Below the pieces are notes generated by a model. It had not been told where the DNA came from. It saw only the letters and a program-made list of their open reading frames with translations, and searched no databases. A stretch of DNA of 40,418 nt, from assembly GCA_001580565.1 (NCBI GenBank), contig LRBF01000085.1, positions 1 through 40,418 of the forward strand, read 5' to 3'. The translations under genes were made by a program, and so were the position numbers. The number at the start of each line of letters is the position of its first letter. The stretch's first letter is position 1. This document shows, in pieces, positions 15,528-24,175 of the stretch. This stretch comes from Caballeronia megalochromosomata (GTDB taxonomy: Bacteria > Pseudomonadota > Gammaproteobacteria > Burkholderiales > Burkholderiaceae).

Positions 15528-16604
15528 ATGAAAACGATCTGCGTCTCGGGCCTGAAAGGCTTGCCCGGCAAGTTGCTTCGAACGTTCGCGCCGGCGCGCG
15601 CGCTGGCCTCGCTTGCGATCGCAGCGTGCGCATGGGGCGTCGCGCAGACCGGCCATGCCGAAGACAAGGAAGTGACGATCGCGTACCAGCAGATCGTCGA
15701 TCCGTGGGTCGTCGGGATCGCGGACGGCTCGATCGCCAAGGCCACCGGCTACAAGATCAACTGGCGTCAGTTCGAATCGGGCGCGAAGGTCGCGACCGCC
15801 ATGGCCTCGGGCGACGTCAAGATCGGCGTGATCGGCTCCAGTCCGCTTGCCGCCGCCGTCAGCCAGGGCGTGGACGCGCAGCTCTTCTGGATTCTCGACA
15901 ACATCAACGAAGCCGAGGCGATGATCGTGCGCAACGGCTCGGGCGTCGAGAAGCCGGCCGATCTGAAGGGCAAGACCATCGGCGTGCCGTTCGTCTCGAC
16001 GACGCACTATCACACCATGTTTGCATTGCAGCACTGGGGCATCGATCCGTCGTCCGTGAAGATCCTCAACATGCAGCCGAACCAGATTGCGGCGGCGTGG
16101 GAGCGCGGCGATATCGACGCCGCCTATGTGTGGGACCCGGCGCTCTCGCAACTGAAGAAGAGCGGCAAGGTGCTCATCACGTCGGGCGATCTGTCGAAGC
16201 TCGGCAAGCCGACGTTCGACGGCATCGCGGTCGATCGCGCGTGGGGCGAGGCGCACAAGGACTTCATGGCGAAGTTCGTCAAGGCGATCTCCGATCTCGA
16301 TCAGCAATATCGCACGGATCCGTCGAAGTGGAGCGCGCAGTCGCAACAGGCCTCGGCGATCGCAAAGACGATCGGCGGGACACCGGCCGACGTGCCGGGA
16401 TCGCTCGCGCTGTACGGCTATCCGTCGGCGCAGGAGCAGGCGTCGAAACAATGGCTCGGCGGTGGCGCATCGAGCCGCGCGGCCTTCGCGCTGAAAGACA
16501 CGGCGGATTTCCTCAAGCAGCAGAAGCGGGTCAACGCGGTGCTGCCGGACTATTCGAAGTACGTGACGGCCGAATATGTCGAGGCGGCTGAAAAGCTGAA
16601 GTGA
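15528..16604 (+). CDS. tauA: Taurine ABC transporter substrate-binding protein
   Basis: A 358-residue periplasmic binding protein. The N-terminus has a long signal sequence (basic n-region to about 20, hydrophobic [15 protein letters not shown], likely cleavage near GHA-ED at about 50). The mature part begins [15 protein letters not shown] and keeps the TauA landmarks [42 protein letters not shown] and [26 protein letters not shown] at 15518-15524 precedes ATG 15528; the frame extends 60 codons upstream but lacks a site there. It delivers taurine or a related alkanesulfonate to TauC/TauB. First gene of tauABC; no tauD follows. Confidence 0.92.
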   Translation: MKTICVSGLKGLPGKLLRTFAPARALASLAIAACAWGVAQTGHAEDKEVTIAYQQIVDPWVVGIADGSIAKATGYKINWRQFESGAKVATAMASGDVKIGVIGSSPLAAAVSQGVDAQLFWILDNINEAEAMIVRNGSGVEKPADLKGKTIGVPFVSTTHYHTMFALQHWGIDPSSVKILNMQPNQIAAAWERGDIDAAYVWDPALSQLKKSGKVLITSGDLSKLGKPTFDGIAVDRAWGEAHKDFMAKFVKAISDLDQQYRTDPSKWSAQSQQASAIAKTIGGTPADVPGSLALYGYPSAQEQASKQWLGGGASSRAAFALKDTADFLKQQKRVNAVLPDYSKYVTAEYVEAAEKLK

Positions 16605-16660
16605 GTCTGACGCCGGGCACGCGCCGCTTGCCCTTGCCACATCCGGGTCCGGGAGGACAT

Positions 16661-17479
16661 ATGAGTTGCATGCAGGTGAACAACGTCAGTGTGATGTTTC
16701 CCGGACGACGGCCGGGCGAGCGCGTGCATGCGCTCGACGGCATCGATCTCACGATCGGCGATGGCGAATTCGTCGTCGCGCTCGGTGCGTCGGGATGCGG
16801 CAAGACGACGCTTTTGTCCCTGATGGCGGGCTTCATCGCGCCGTCGTCGGGCGAGATGCTGCTCAACGGCAGGCCGGTGGAAGGACCGGGCGCCGATCGC
16901 GGCGTGGTGTTTCAGAAGCACGCGCTGCTGCCGTGGCTCAACGTGCTCGACAACGCCACCTTCGGACTGAAGTTGCAGGGCGTGCCGAAGGCGCAGCGCG
17001 AGGAGATCGCCAGACGCAATCTCGCATTGGTCGGTCTTCAGGACTTCCACAAGCACATGATCTATCAGTTGTCGGGCGGCATGCAGCAGCGTGTGGGCAT
17101 CGCCCGTGCGCTGACCTGTGATCCCGCGATGCTGCTGATGGACGAGCCGATGGCCGCGCTCGACGCGCTCACGCGCGAGACCATTCAGGAGCTGCTGCTC
17201 GATGTCTGGCAGCGCACGCAGAAGATGCTGTTCTTCATCACGCACAGCGTGGAGGAGGCGCTCTTCCTGGCGAGCCGGTTGATCGTGATGTCGCCGCGTC
17301 CGGGCCGCATCACGCATAGCTACGATCTCGATTTCAACCGGCGCTTTCTCGCCACCCGCGATGCGCGCGCGATCAAGTCGAGTCCCGATTTCATCGACAT
17401 GCGCGAGCGCGTGCTCGGCATCATCTACGGCGACGAGCGCGCGGCGCATCAGGCTGCCGAGGAGATTCATCATGGATAA
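16661..17479 (+). CDS. tauB: Taurine ABC transporter ATP-binding protein
   Basis: A 272-residue ABC ATPase. Walker A is GASGCGKTT (about 44-52), the Q-loop is [11 protein letters not shown], the signature [15 protein letters not shown], Walker [12 protein letters not shown] and the switch His [11 protein letters not shown]. It follows the SsuB/TauB pattern, including the MSPRPGRI segment. GGGAGG at 16651-16656 supports ATG 16661; an in-frame ATG three codons later is a possible alternative. The gene starts 56 nt after tauA and its stop overlaps the tauC start by 8 nt, so the two are translationally coupled. Confidence 0.93.
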   Translation: MSCMQVNNVSVMFPGRRPGERVHALDGIDLTIGDGEFVVALGASGCGKTTLLSLMAGFIAPSSGEMLLNGRPVEGPGADRGVVFQKHALLPWLNVLDNATFGLKLQGVPKAQREEIARRNLALVGLQDFHKHMIYQLSGGMQQRVGIARALTCDPAMLLMDEPMAALDALTRETIQELLLDVWQRTQKMLFFITHSVEEALFLASRLIVMSPRPGRITHSYDLDFNRRFLATRDARAIKSSPDFIDMRERVLGIIYGDERAAHQAAEEIHHG

Positions 17480-18377
17480 GCGCGCATCGATGACCGTCCC
17501 CGGTCCCGCGATCGATCGTGAGATCGGCGCTTCACGGCGTCCGCCCGGCAGACCCGCGCGACAGTCGAGGAAAAAGCCGGTGAAACCGGGCGACACCTTC
17601 GGCGTGCCGGGCTACGGCAGCAGCCTCGCGATGAGCATCGCGACGGTCGCCGTGATGCTCGCCGGCTGGTTTCTGATCACCGGCATGCACTGGGTCAAGC
17701 CGCTGTTCCTGCCGTCGCCGCAAGCGGTGCTGGCGAAGTTCATCGCGGTGGCGAGCGAAGGCTTCGCCAACTCGACGCTCACCGAACATATCGCGGCGAG
17801 CCTCCTGCGCGTATTCGGCGCGTTCGCGCTCGCCTGCGTCACGGCGATTCCCGTCGGCGTGATGATGGGCGTCTCGCGGCACGCGCGCGGCGTGTTCGAT
17901 CCGCCGATCGAGTTCTATCGGCCACTGCCGCCGCTCGCGTATCTGCCGCTCATCATCATCTGGTTCGGCATCGGCGAATTCTCGAAGGTCTTCCTGATCT
18001 ATCTCGCGATCTTCGCACCGCTCGCCATCGCCGCGCGCGCGGGCGTGCGCTCCGTGTCGATCGAGCAGATTCACGCGGCCTATTCGATGGGCGCGACGCG
18101 CACGCAGGTCGTCGTTCACGTGATTCTCAAGTCGGCGCTGCCCGAGATTTTCACGGGGATGCGCATCGGCATCGGCGTGGGCTGGACGACGCTCGTCGCG
18201 GCGGAAATGGTCGCATCGACGCGCGGTCTCGGCTTCATGGTACTGAACGCAGCGGAGTTTCTGGCAAGCGATGTCGTGATCATGGGGATCATCGTCATCG
18301 GCTTTTTCGCGCTGTGCTTCGACGTGCTGATGCGGTATCTCGAGAAGGCGATGGTGCCGTGGAAAGGAAGGGTGTGA
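17472..18377 (+). CDS. tauC: Taurine ABC transporter permease
   Basis: A 301-residue inner-membrane permease of the SsuC/TauC type with about six membrane segments after a roughly 45-residue basic, Pro-rich cytoplasmic N-terminus that is longer than usual. The EAA loop, which contacts TauB, reads [24 protein letters not shown] with its downstream [18 protein letters not shown]. The start is ATG 17472, inside the end of tauB, with GGAG at 17461. It ends 2 nt before the stop of the convergent NAD(P)-binding gene, leaving no room for a terminator. Confidence 0.93.
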   Translation: MDKRASMTVPGPAIDREIGASRRPPGRPARQSRKKPVKPGDTFGVPGYGSSLAMSIATVAVMLAGWFLITGMHWVKPLFLPSPQAVLAKFIAVASEGFANSTLTEHIAASLLRVFGAFALACVTAIPVGVMMGVSRHARGVFDPPIEFYRPLPPLAYLPLIIIWFGIGEFSKVFLIYLAIFAPLAIAARAGVRSVSIEQIHAAYSMGATRTQVVVHVILKSALPEIFTGMRIGIGVGWTTLVAAEMVASTRGLGFMVLNAAEFLASDVVIMGIIVIGFFALCFDVLMRYLEKAMVPWKGRV

Positions 18378-18379
18378 GG

Positions 18380-19267
18380 TCAACGCAGCTGGATTGACGA
18401 CACCATGTCCCCGATCGCGCGGTGCAGCGGTGTCGCACCGAATGCACGCCCGCCGACGCCTTCCTGCACGTCGATACGGCCCGCATTGTGCGCATCGAAC
18501 AGTTCGATGATGAGCTGCGCGTGCTGATCACTCAGGCCGGCGCGCAAGAGGGTTGGCGCCCATTGATCGCGAGGCAGTGCGCGCGCCTCGACGGGGCGTC
18601 CGCTTGCATCCGCGATCGATCGGGCGACATCGTTCGCGCTGACGCGTGCCGGTCCTTCCACGCTCACGATGCGGATCCCCTCGACGCGCGACGCGTCGCT
18701 CAGGAGACGCGCCGACACGGCGCCGACATCGCGTGCCGATACAGTGGGAAAGCGCTTGTCGACGGGGTCGTGAAAGCTCGGCAACACGCCGGTCGACAAC
18801 GCAACCGGCAGAACGCGCAACCAGTTCTGCATGTGCTCGGCGGAGCGCAACAGCGTCAGTTTCGTCGAAACATCGCGCAACGCCGCTTCGAAGTGATGAA
18901 ACAACAGGGTGATGCCGGTGCCTGCATCGAGCTCGGCGCCATAGTCGGATAACGCCACGACATGCGCATCGCGATGCGCCGCGAGCGCGCGCGTCGTGAT
19001 GTCGATGGTCGCGCGCATCGTATCGGCCGGACGAGGATCGTTTTGCGGCAGCGGAACGAGCACCTGAACGGCATGCGCGCCGTCGAGCGCACGACTGAGC
19101 GTGCGAGCGTCGTGCAGATCGGCCACCGCTATTTCGCAACCCATCTTCGCCAGCGCATCGCCTTGTGCCGCATGGCGCACGACTGCGCGCACCGGATGTG
19201 ACGCGCGCCGCAATTCCATTGCCGTCGTGTGTCCTGCCTTGCCTGCTGCACCGAGAATGACATGCAT
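18380..19267 (-). CDS. NmrA-like NAD(P)-binding protein
   Basis: A 295-residue Rossmann-fold protein of the atypical SDR/NmrA group. The N-terminal nucleotide loop is VILGAAGKAGHTTAMELRR (3-21), followed by VRAVVRHAAQGDAL, where the Arg suits NADP(H). LDGAHAVQVLVPLP is the usual beta4 segment. The classical YxxxK is not obvious, as in NmrA-type redox sensors. CAGGAG lies 7 nt before the ATG at 19267; upstream sequence in frame is non-homologous-looking. It is divergent from an AraC-type regulator across a 62-bp gap and is a likely target of it. Substrate unknown. Confidence 0.8.
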   Translation of the reverse strand: MHVILGAAGKAGHTTAMELRRASHPVRAVVRHAAQGDALAKMGCEIAVADLHDARTLSRALDGAHAVQVLVPLPQNDPRPADTMRATIDITTRALAAHRDAHVVALSDYGAELDAGTGITLLFHHFEAALRDVSTKLTLLRSAEHMQNWLRVLPVALSTGVLPSFHDPVDKRFPTVSARDVGAVSARLLSDASRVEGIRIVSVEGPARVSANDVARSIADASGRPVEARALPRDQWAPTLLRAGLSDQHAQLIIELFDAHNAGRIDVQEGVGGRAFGATPLHRAIGDMVSSIQLR

Positions 19268-19329
19268 CGTTCGACTCCTGTCTGATTCACATGCGCCGAG
19301 GGTAAGGCAGTATCGAGAGGGCGTCGCGC

Positions 19330-20310
19330 ATGAACGGATGGCCGTCAGCAGGAACGGATGATTGCGTGCCGAAGCACGTCGATACCGACGCATGCATAAT
19401 GCGAAAGAACTCCTCCGCGAAGGTGCGAATCGTGAGTGCGATCAATGCCGCAGTGAGTCTTCATGTTGCCGCGCGAACGCGGCTGTACTCCAGCGAACAT
19501 CTGAACTGGTCCGGCTTCGGAGCGGAACTCGTCGAGATTGCGGCGGGCGTGCATCGCGTGCCGGCGATGGACGAGCATCGCGTGGGCGTGCATGTCGGCG
19601 CGCCGGTGACCGCGCATTGCCGTTGCGACGGACGCCGCCTGTCACGCGTTCAGTCGCAGGGCGACGCGGACGTGATTCCGGTGGGTCTCGACGGAGAATG
19701 GGCCGACGATGCCGACTGCACCATCCTGCGTATCGGTTTCACCGACGAATTCGCGCGCCGCACGCTGGCGCAGCTCGGAACGCGTGGCGCGAACGCGCGC
19801 ATCACGCCGCGCTTTCAGTGGCGCGACGCGCGCTTTCAGCACCTCGCGTGGGCGTTGCGGGCGGAACTGGAGGCCGCGCAAGCTTCCGATGCGCTCTATG
19901 CGGAAAGTCTCTGCGTCGCCATGATCGTGCGTTCCGCCAACGCCGACGATGCCTTCGACAGCAAGTCATCCGGACCGATGTTGACGCGCCGGCTGGCGAT
20001 GCGCGTGACCGATTACATCGAAGCCCATCTCGATACCCGTCTGACCCTCGCCGAACTCGCTGAAGTCGCCGGACTCAGCGTGCCGCATTTCAAGGTGCTG
20101 TTTCGGACCACGTTCGGCACGCCGGTTCATCGCTATGTCGTGGAGCAGCGCATCGAGCGGGCGAAGCTGCTGCTCATGCAAGGTCGCATGCCTGTCAGCC
20201 GCATTGCGCTGGAATGTGGCTTCGCACATGCGAGCCACATGGCGTCCTGGATGAAACGCACGCTCGGGATCACGCCACGCGACATCATTCGTGACGAGGC
20301 ATTCGACTGA
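19330..20310 (+). CDS. AraC-family transcriptional regulator
   Basis: A 326-residue regulator. The C-terminal 95 residues hold both AraC helix-turn-helix motifs: LTLAELAEVAGLSVPHFKVL and PVSRIALECGFAHASHMASW, then KRTLGITPRDI. The N-terminal 220 residues lack a recognisable cupin signature but include a beta-rich segment about 60-130. GAGAGG at 19315-19320 supports ATG 19330; ATG 19399 (MRKNSSAKV) is a good alternative that would make 303 residues. It is divergent from the NmrA-like gene and probably controls it. It converges closely (14 nt) on the lipocalin-like gene. Confidence 0.85.
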   Translation: MNGWPSAGTDDCVPKHVDTDACIMRKNSSAKVRIVSAINAAVSLHVAARTRLYSSEHLNWSGFGAELVEIAAGVHRVPAMDEHRVGVHVGAPVTAHCRCDGRRLSRVQSQGDADVIPVGLDGEWADDADCTILRIGFTDEFARRTLAQLGTRGANARITPRFQWRDARFQHLAWALRAELEAAQASDALYAESLCVAMIVRSANADDAFDSKSSGPMLTRRLAMRVTDYIEAHLDTRLTLAELAEVAGLSVPHFKVLFRTTFGTPVHRYVVEQRIERAKLLLMQGRMPVSRIALECGFAHASHMASWMKRTLGITPRDIIRDEAFD

Positions 20311-20324
20311 CGGCGCAGCGTGTC

Positions 20325-20771
20325 TCATTCGACCTTGATCCAGACCAGCGTCGAGATGCATTCCTGGCCGGTTACCGGATTTCGGTCAGGCAGCGTCTCG
20401 ATCGTCAGTTGCGTACCGTCGATGCGAAAACGCCGCACCTGCGTCGTGCCGGTCCACGCCTCGTTCCACGATGCATCGACCGCGTGGCTGACCGTGTCGC
20501 CCTGCACGCGATAGGTGCCCGCGTAGGCACTGAACCCGTTGTACAAGTCGATGCGCTCGGCATCGGTCGGCACCAGATCGGCGGGCGCCTTGCGTCCTTG
20601 CGCGGCGAAGATGGCGTTCATGCGTCCGTCGGCGCTATAGCTCAGATAGCCGACCGGATGCGCGCCGAAGAGCGCGGTCTTCTCCCCGGTGGCGAGATGT
20701 TCGGTGGTGAAGGATCGGAGCGTCCACGTTCCCAACAGCGAACCCGCGTCGTTACCCAGTGTTTCCGACAT
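20325..20771 (-). CDS. Lipocalin-like domain protein
   Basis: A 148-residue protein of the small bacterial lipocalin-like class (Lipocalin_5 type). It opens LLGTWTLRSFTTEH (about 12-25), has the typical GYLSYSADGRMNAIF strand pair (about 42-56), AYAGTYRVQGDTVSHAVD and a C-terminal strand run ending STLVWIKVE. AGGAGG spaced 8 nt upstream fixes the ATG at 20771; the open frame runs 76 codons further without family resemblance. No signal peptide. It probably binds a small hydrophobic ligand; no reaction is known. Divergent from the GNAT gene. Confidence 0.8.
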   Translation of the reverse strand: MSETLGNDAGSLLGTWTLRSFTTEHLATGEKTALFGAHPVGYLSYSADGRMNAIFAAQGRKAPADLVPTDAERIDLYNGFSAYAGTYRVQGDTVSHAVDASWNEAWTGTTQVRRFRIDGTQLTIETLPDRNPVTGQECISTLVWIKVE

Positions 20772-20894
20772 GGCGTTGTCCTCCTGCGCGATTGACAGGT
20801 CGGTCGACGCACCGCTTGGCGGTCCTGCGGCTCGCGAACGGGCGGCGCGTCTTCTATGCTTCATTATCGTCAACGTCGGCGAAAGGAGCACATC

Positions 20895-21404
20895 ATGAGC
20901 GACGCCGTACAGCAGGCTTTCACGATCAGGTGCCTGGGGCAGGACGAATGGCCCTTGCTGAAAGCTTTGCGCGTCAGGGCACTCGCTGAAGACCCTCAAA
21001 GCTTCTGGGAGACTGCGGACGACGCCCGAACGCGCGACGACGTGTACTGGATGACCTTCACGCGCAAGCTGACGACGCCCGGCGGTTCCCGCATGTTCAT
21101 GGCCGCCAGCGGCGAATCTGTTGCGGGCTTCGTGTTCGGCGTCAAGAAAGAAGGCGCTGAATATCGCATCGGCGGCCTATGGGTCGATCCGCTCCGGCGC
21201 AAACAAGGGCTCGGAAGTCTGCTGGTGCAGGAAGTCGTCAAGTGGGCGAAAGCAGATTCGAATACGGCCGTGATCCAGCTATGGTGCCCGGTTGGATCGA
21301 CCGTATCGTTTTATGAAAGCAACGGTTTTCGCCCCCTCGACAGACTCCGCACCAACGATGCGGATGGCCGCCAGATCGTCGAGATGGAATGGCGCGCGAC
21401 CTGA
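20895..21404 (+). CDS. GNAT-family N-acetyltransferase
   Basis: A 169-residue GNAT protein. The acetyl-CoA pyrophosphate loop is RRKQGLGSLL (101-110), preceded by the beta4 strand RIGGLWVDP, and motif B includes WCPVGSTVSFYESNGF near 137-152. GAAAGGAG at 20881-20888 precedes ATG 20895 by 6 nt. Substrate cannot be predicted; family members acetylate amines on antibiotics, amino acids or protein N-termini. Its stop lies 3 nt from the stop of the convergent dehydroquinase-like gene. Confidence 0.85.
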   Translation: MSDAVQQAFTIRCLGQDEWPLLKALRVRALAEDPQSFWETADDARTRDDVYWMTFTRKLTTPGGSRMFMAASGESVAGFVFGVKKEGAEYRIGGLWVDPLRRKQGLGSLLVQEVVKWAKADSNTAVIQLWCPVGSTVSFYESNGFRPLDRLRTNDADGRQIVEMEWRAT

Positions 21405-21407
21405 AGG

Positions 21408-21854
21408 TCAGCTTTGACGACCCCAGAGATCTTCGACCGCGCGGATCGCCAGCAGATAGCCATTCGCGCCAGCTCCGCAGATCACGGCGGTGGCCGCCAC
21501 CGAGATCGTCGAGTGACGGTACTCTTCGGAGCGCCGGTGGATGTTCGTGATATGCACTTCCACCACCGGCCGGGCGATCAGCTTGACCGCGTCGAGCACC
21601 GGAATCCGTCCGAATGAAAAGCCGGCCGGGTTGATGATCAACGCCGCGTCCTGCAGGAATGCTTCCTGGATCCAGTCGATCAACTGGCTTTCGCTGTTGG
21701 TCTGACGGAATACGCAATCGAATTCGAGCGTATCGGCGAGCGCGAGGCAGTTCTGTTCGATGTCCTTCAGCGTCGTGCTGCCGTAGAGATGCGGCTCCCG
21801 CAAGCCGAGCATGTTCAGGTTGGAGCCATTGAGGATGTAGAGTTTGCGAGTCAT
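21408..21854 (-). CDS. aroQ-like: Type II 3-dehydroquinate dehydratase-like protein (atypical)
   Basis: A 148-residue protein with the type II dehydroquinase fold. Conserved: Asn12 (NGSNLNMLG), Arg19 and Tyr24 (REPHLYG), SESQLIDWI, Asn75 (INPAG), Asp88, His101 (EVHIT) and the Arg in EEYRHS. Altered: the usual THTS after Asn75 reads SFGR, so the substrate-site His81 of the M. tuberculosis enzyme is Phe81, and Ser103 is Thr103. The NGPN motif is NGSN. The reaction of the family is 3-dehydroquinate to 3-dehydroshikimate. It lies 4 nt after an MHS-type transporter on the same strand, so a catabolic (quinate/shikimate-like) role is more likely than aromatic biosynthesis. Confidence 0.8.
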   Translation of the reverse strand: MTRKLYILNGSNLNMLGLREPHLYGSTTLKDIEQNCLALADTLEFDCVFRQTNSESQLIDWIQEAFLQDAALIINPAGFSFGRIPVLDAVKLIARPVVEVHITNIHRRSEEYRHSTISVAATAVICGAGANGYLLAIRAVEDLWGRQS

Positions 21855-21858
21855 GGTT

Positions 21859-23202
21859 TCAATGTGTAGCGCAGCGTTCGAGGGCGGTGCCTTTGGTTTC
21901 CCGGGACATCGCGATCATGAGGAAGGAGAGCAGGTTCAGCGAGCCGCAGACCGCGACGATGGCCCACGGCGAACCGTGAAAGGCATTGAGCAGCGCCACG
22001 GCGACGATCGGCATCGGTCCGCCGGTGAGCAGATTGGCGCCCGAGTACGACAATGCGGAACCCGTGTAGCGCGCCTCGGTCGGAAACGATTCGGCGAACC
22101 ACACCGGCTGAATGCCGCTCTGAAACTGCGTGAAGCCGAGGAAGGCGCCCATCACGGCCGCCGTCATGGCAATCGAGTTGTGATTCAGGATCGGAAAATA
22201 GATCAGGCAGCAGATCAGCGTGCAGAAGGAGCCGATCAGGAGCGCGCGTTTGCGTCCGATCCGGTCGCTCAGATAGCCGCCCGCCAGCGCACCGGCGATG
22301 GCGCAGACATTGGCGATCATCAGGAGCATGAAGCCCGTCTGCTTCGGTACGCCGAGATTCTTCGTCAGATAGCTGAGCGAGAACACCACGATCAGATAGA
22401 ACAGCGCAGCCGGGCCACAGAAGAACAGCGTCAGGCGCAGCGCGGTGCGCCAGTGGAACCGGAAGACGATGCCGAGCGGATTGGCCGCGCGTGCGCGCTC
22501 GCCATTCTTCTTGAGCGCTTCGAAGGCCGGCGTCTCGCTGACCTTCATGCGGATATAGATGCCCAGCAGCACGAGCACGAAGCTCGCGAGGAACGGGATT
22601 CTCCATCCGAACGATTCGAAGTCCTCGAGCGAAAGCAGGCCCGAGAGCGTGAACAAGGCGAGATTGGCGAGGATCTGGCTGAGCGGCGAACAGATGCCGA
22701 GCAGGCCGGAATACCATCCACGTCGAGCGGCGGCCGCATGTTCGACCGCCATCAGTTGCGCACCCGTCGATTCCCCGCCGAGCGCGAAACCCTGAACGAT
22801 GCGCAGCGACACCAGCAGTATCGGCGCGAGGATGCCAACCTGCTGATACGTGGGCAGCAGCCCCATCAGGAATGACGACGCGCCCATCACCGAGACCGTG
22901 ACCAGCATCAGATTGCGGCGGCCCCAGCGATCGCCGAGCATGCCGCAGATCACCGCGCCGAGCGGGCGTGCGGCCAGTCCGGCCCAGAAGCTCGCCAGCG
23001 ACGCGAGCAGCGAAGCGGTCGGGTCCAGCGACGGAAAAAACAGCTTCGGAAAGATTGTGGCCGCGACCACGCCGTACAACGCGAAGTCGAACCATTCGAG
23101 CGCCGTGCCGACAGTGGCGCCCGCCACCGCGCGACGCGCCATCATGTGAGTCTGTGCGGTCTGTTCGCCCGCCGCGATGTCTGAGTCAGCAAGAACTGAC
23201 AT
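21859..23202 (-). CDS. MFS transporter, metabolite:H+ symporter (ShiA/KgtP-like) family
   Basis: A 447-residue, 12-segment transporter. Family landmarks: TM1 GTALEWFDFALYGVVA, loop 2-3 GDRWGRRNLMLVTV, TM5 region QGFALGGESTGAQLMAVEH and second-half loop GYLSDRIGRKRALL. Members import shikimate, 2-oxoglutarate, citrate, proline or aromatic acids with H+. AGAGGAG 6 nt upstream sets the ATG at 23202; the open frame extends 77 codons without resemblance. It is directly upstream of the dehydroquinase-like gene and divergent from an IclR regulator, so the substrate is probably quinate, shikimate or a related cyclic acid (inference). Confidence 0.9.
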   Translation of the reverse strand: MSVLADSDIAAGEQTAQTHMMARRAVAGATVGTALEWFDFALYGVVAATIFPKLFFPSLDPTASLLASLASFWAGLAARPLGAVICGMLGDRWGRRNLMLVTVSVMGASSFLMGLLPTYQQVGILAPILLVSLRIVQGFALGGESTGAQLMAVEHAAAARRGWYSGLLGICSPLSQILANLALFTLSGLLSLEDFESFGWRIPFLASFVLVLLGIYIRMKVSETPAFEALKKNGERARAANPLGIVFRFHWRTALRLTLFFCGPAALFYLIVVFSLSYLTKNLGVPKQTGFMLLMIANVCAIAGALAGGYLSDRIGRKRALLIGSFCTLICCLIYFPILNHNSIAMTAAVMGAFLGFTQFQSGIQPVWFAESFPTEARYTGSALSYSGANLLTGGPMPIVAVALLNAFHGSPWAIVAVCGSLNLLSFLMIAMSRETKGTALERCATH

Positions 23203-23278
23203 GGTGTCTCCTCTATGTTCGATATGGTGAAGCGTTCGTTTCCTGCGATGAACAAGTGCTATTGTTTGCGCTGCGAAA

Positions 23279-23292
23279 GCGGAACGTTCCGC
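23279..23292. promoter_or_regulatory. IclR operator candidate
   Basis: GCGGAACGTTCCGC is a perfect 14-bp palindrome midway between the divergent transporter and IclR genes, 38 nt before the iclR ATG. IclR-family proteins bind palindromes with GGAA/TTCC-type half-sites. A further GGAAC lies at 23296-23300. Likely controls both directions. Confidence 0.6.
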
Positions 23293-23329
23293 ACCGGAAC
23301 TGCATTTCACATCGTAAAAATATCGGGAA

Positions 23330-24115
23330 ATGTCGCTGAAGAACGGACTGAGAATCCTCGATTTCCTCGCGTCGCAAGGCGAGGGCGCTGGCCTCGTGGC
23401 CATTGCGGATGCGCTGTCCTTGCCGCGCAGCACGTGCCATCGCCTGCTTGCGGACCTCGTCGAAGGCGGGTACGTCAGGCAACTGGTCGATCACAGCCGC
23501 TACATCCTCACCATGCGCATGACGTCGAACGGGCTGGAATTCCTGAGCCTGACCGGGATCGCAGATATCGCCCAGCCCATCATCGAGCGCGTCGCGGCGC
23601 GGACCGGCGAACTCGCGCGGCTGTCGCTGGTGGATGGCGAAGCGATCATCTGGGTGGGGAAGGCGGACGGACAGCGCACAGGCTTTCGTTACGATCCGGA
23701 CATGGGTCAGGCGGCACGACTTTCATGCACATCGACCGGACACGCATGGCTCATGACGATGACCGACGAACAGGCGGTCGCGCTCGTCCTGAAGCAGGGT
23801 TTCGGGCAGCCGAACGAGTTCGGACCCAATGCGCCGACGACACTCAAGGCGCTACTCGGTTTCCTGCACGCGGCGCGTGTGCGTGGCTACGCGATGATCG
23901 ACGAGGTGTTTGCCCCGCGCATGTCGGCGGTGGCGGCGCCCGTGGTGAGCGGCACGCGTTGCGTCGGCGTCATCAGCCTGGCCGGACCGCGAGTGCGGCT
24001 GACCGCCGGGAAGATTCACGAGTACTCGGCACTGTTGCGCGAGGCCGCCAGCGAACTGGCGCAGTTGAGCAATCTGGCCGGGTTTCCGAGCCGGCCGCCG
24101 CTCGGGAAGGGCTGA
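23330..24115 (+). CDS. IclR-family transcriptional regulator
   Basis: A 261-residue regulator. The winged helix is at about 4-65 (SLKNGLRILDFLA, IADALSLPRSTCHRLLADLVEGGYV) and the IclR ligand-binding domain follows at about 75-250, with RLSLVDGEAIIWVGKADG, LSCTSTGHAWLM and a C-terminal VSGTRCVGVISLAGP. The ATG has only a weak GGGA upstream. Divergent from the MHS transporter/dehydroquinase operon with the 14-bp palindrome between, so it probably senses the imported cyclic acid or a product. Stops 60 nt before the stop of the convergent LysR gene. Confidence 0.9.
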   Translation: MSLKNGLRILDFLASQGEGAGLVAIADALSLPRSTCHRLLADLVEGGYVRQLVDHSRYILTMRMTSNGLEFLSLTGIADIAQPIIERVAARTGELARLSLVDGEAIIWVGKADGQRTGFRYDPDMGQAARLSCTSTGHAWLMTMTDEQAVALVLKQGFGQPNEFGPNAPTTLKALLGFLHAARVRGYAMIDEVFAPRMSAVAAPVVSGTRCVGVISLAGPRVRLTAGKIHEYSALLREAASELAQLSNLAGFPSRPPLGKG

Positions 24116-24175
24116 GCCGGACGCGGAACGGAAGCGGTCGTCGCGTGGCTCATATTCCCTTCGACGCGTTGATCT

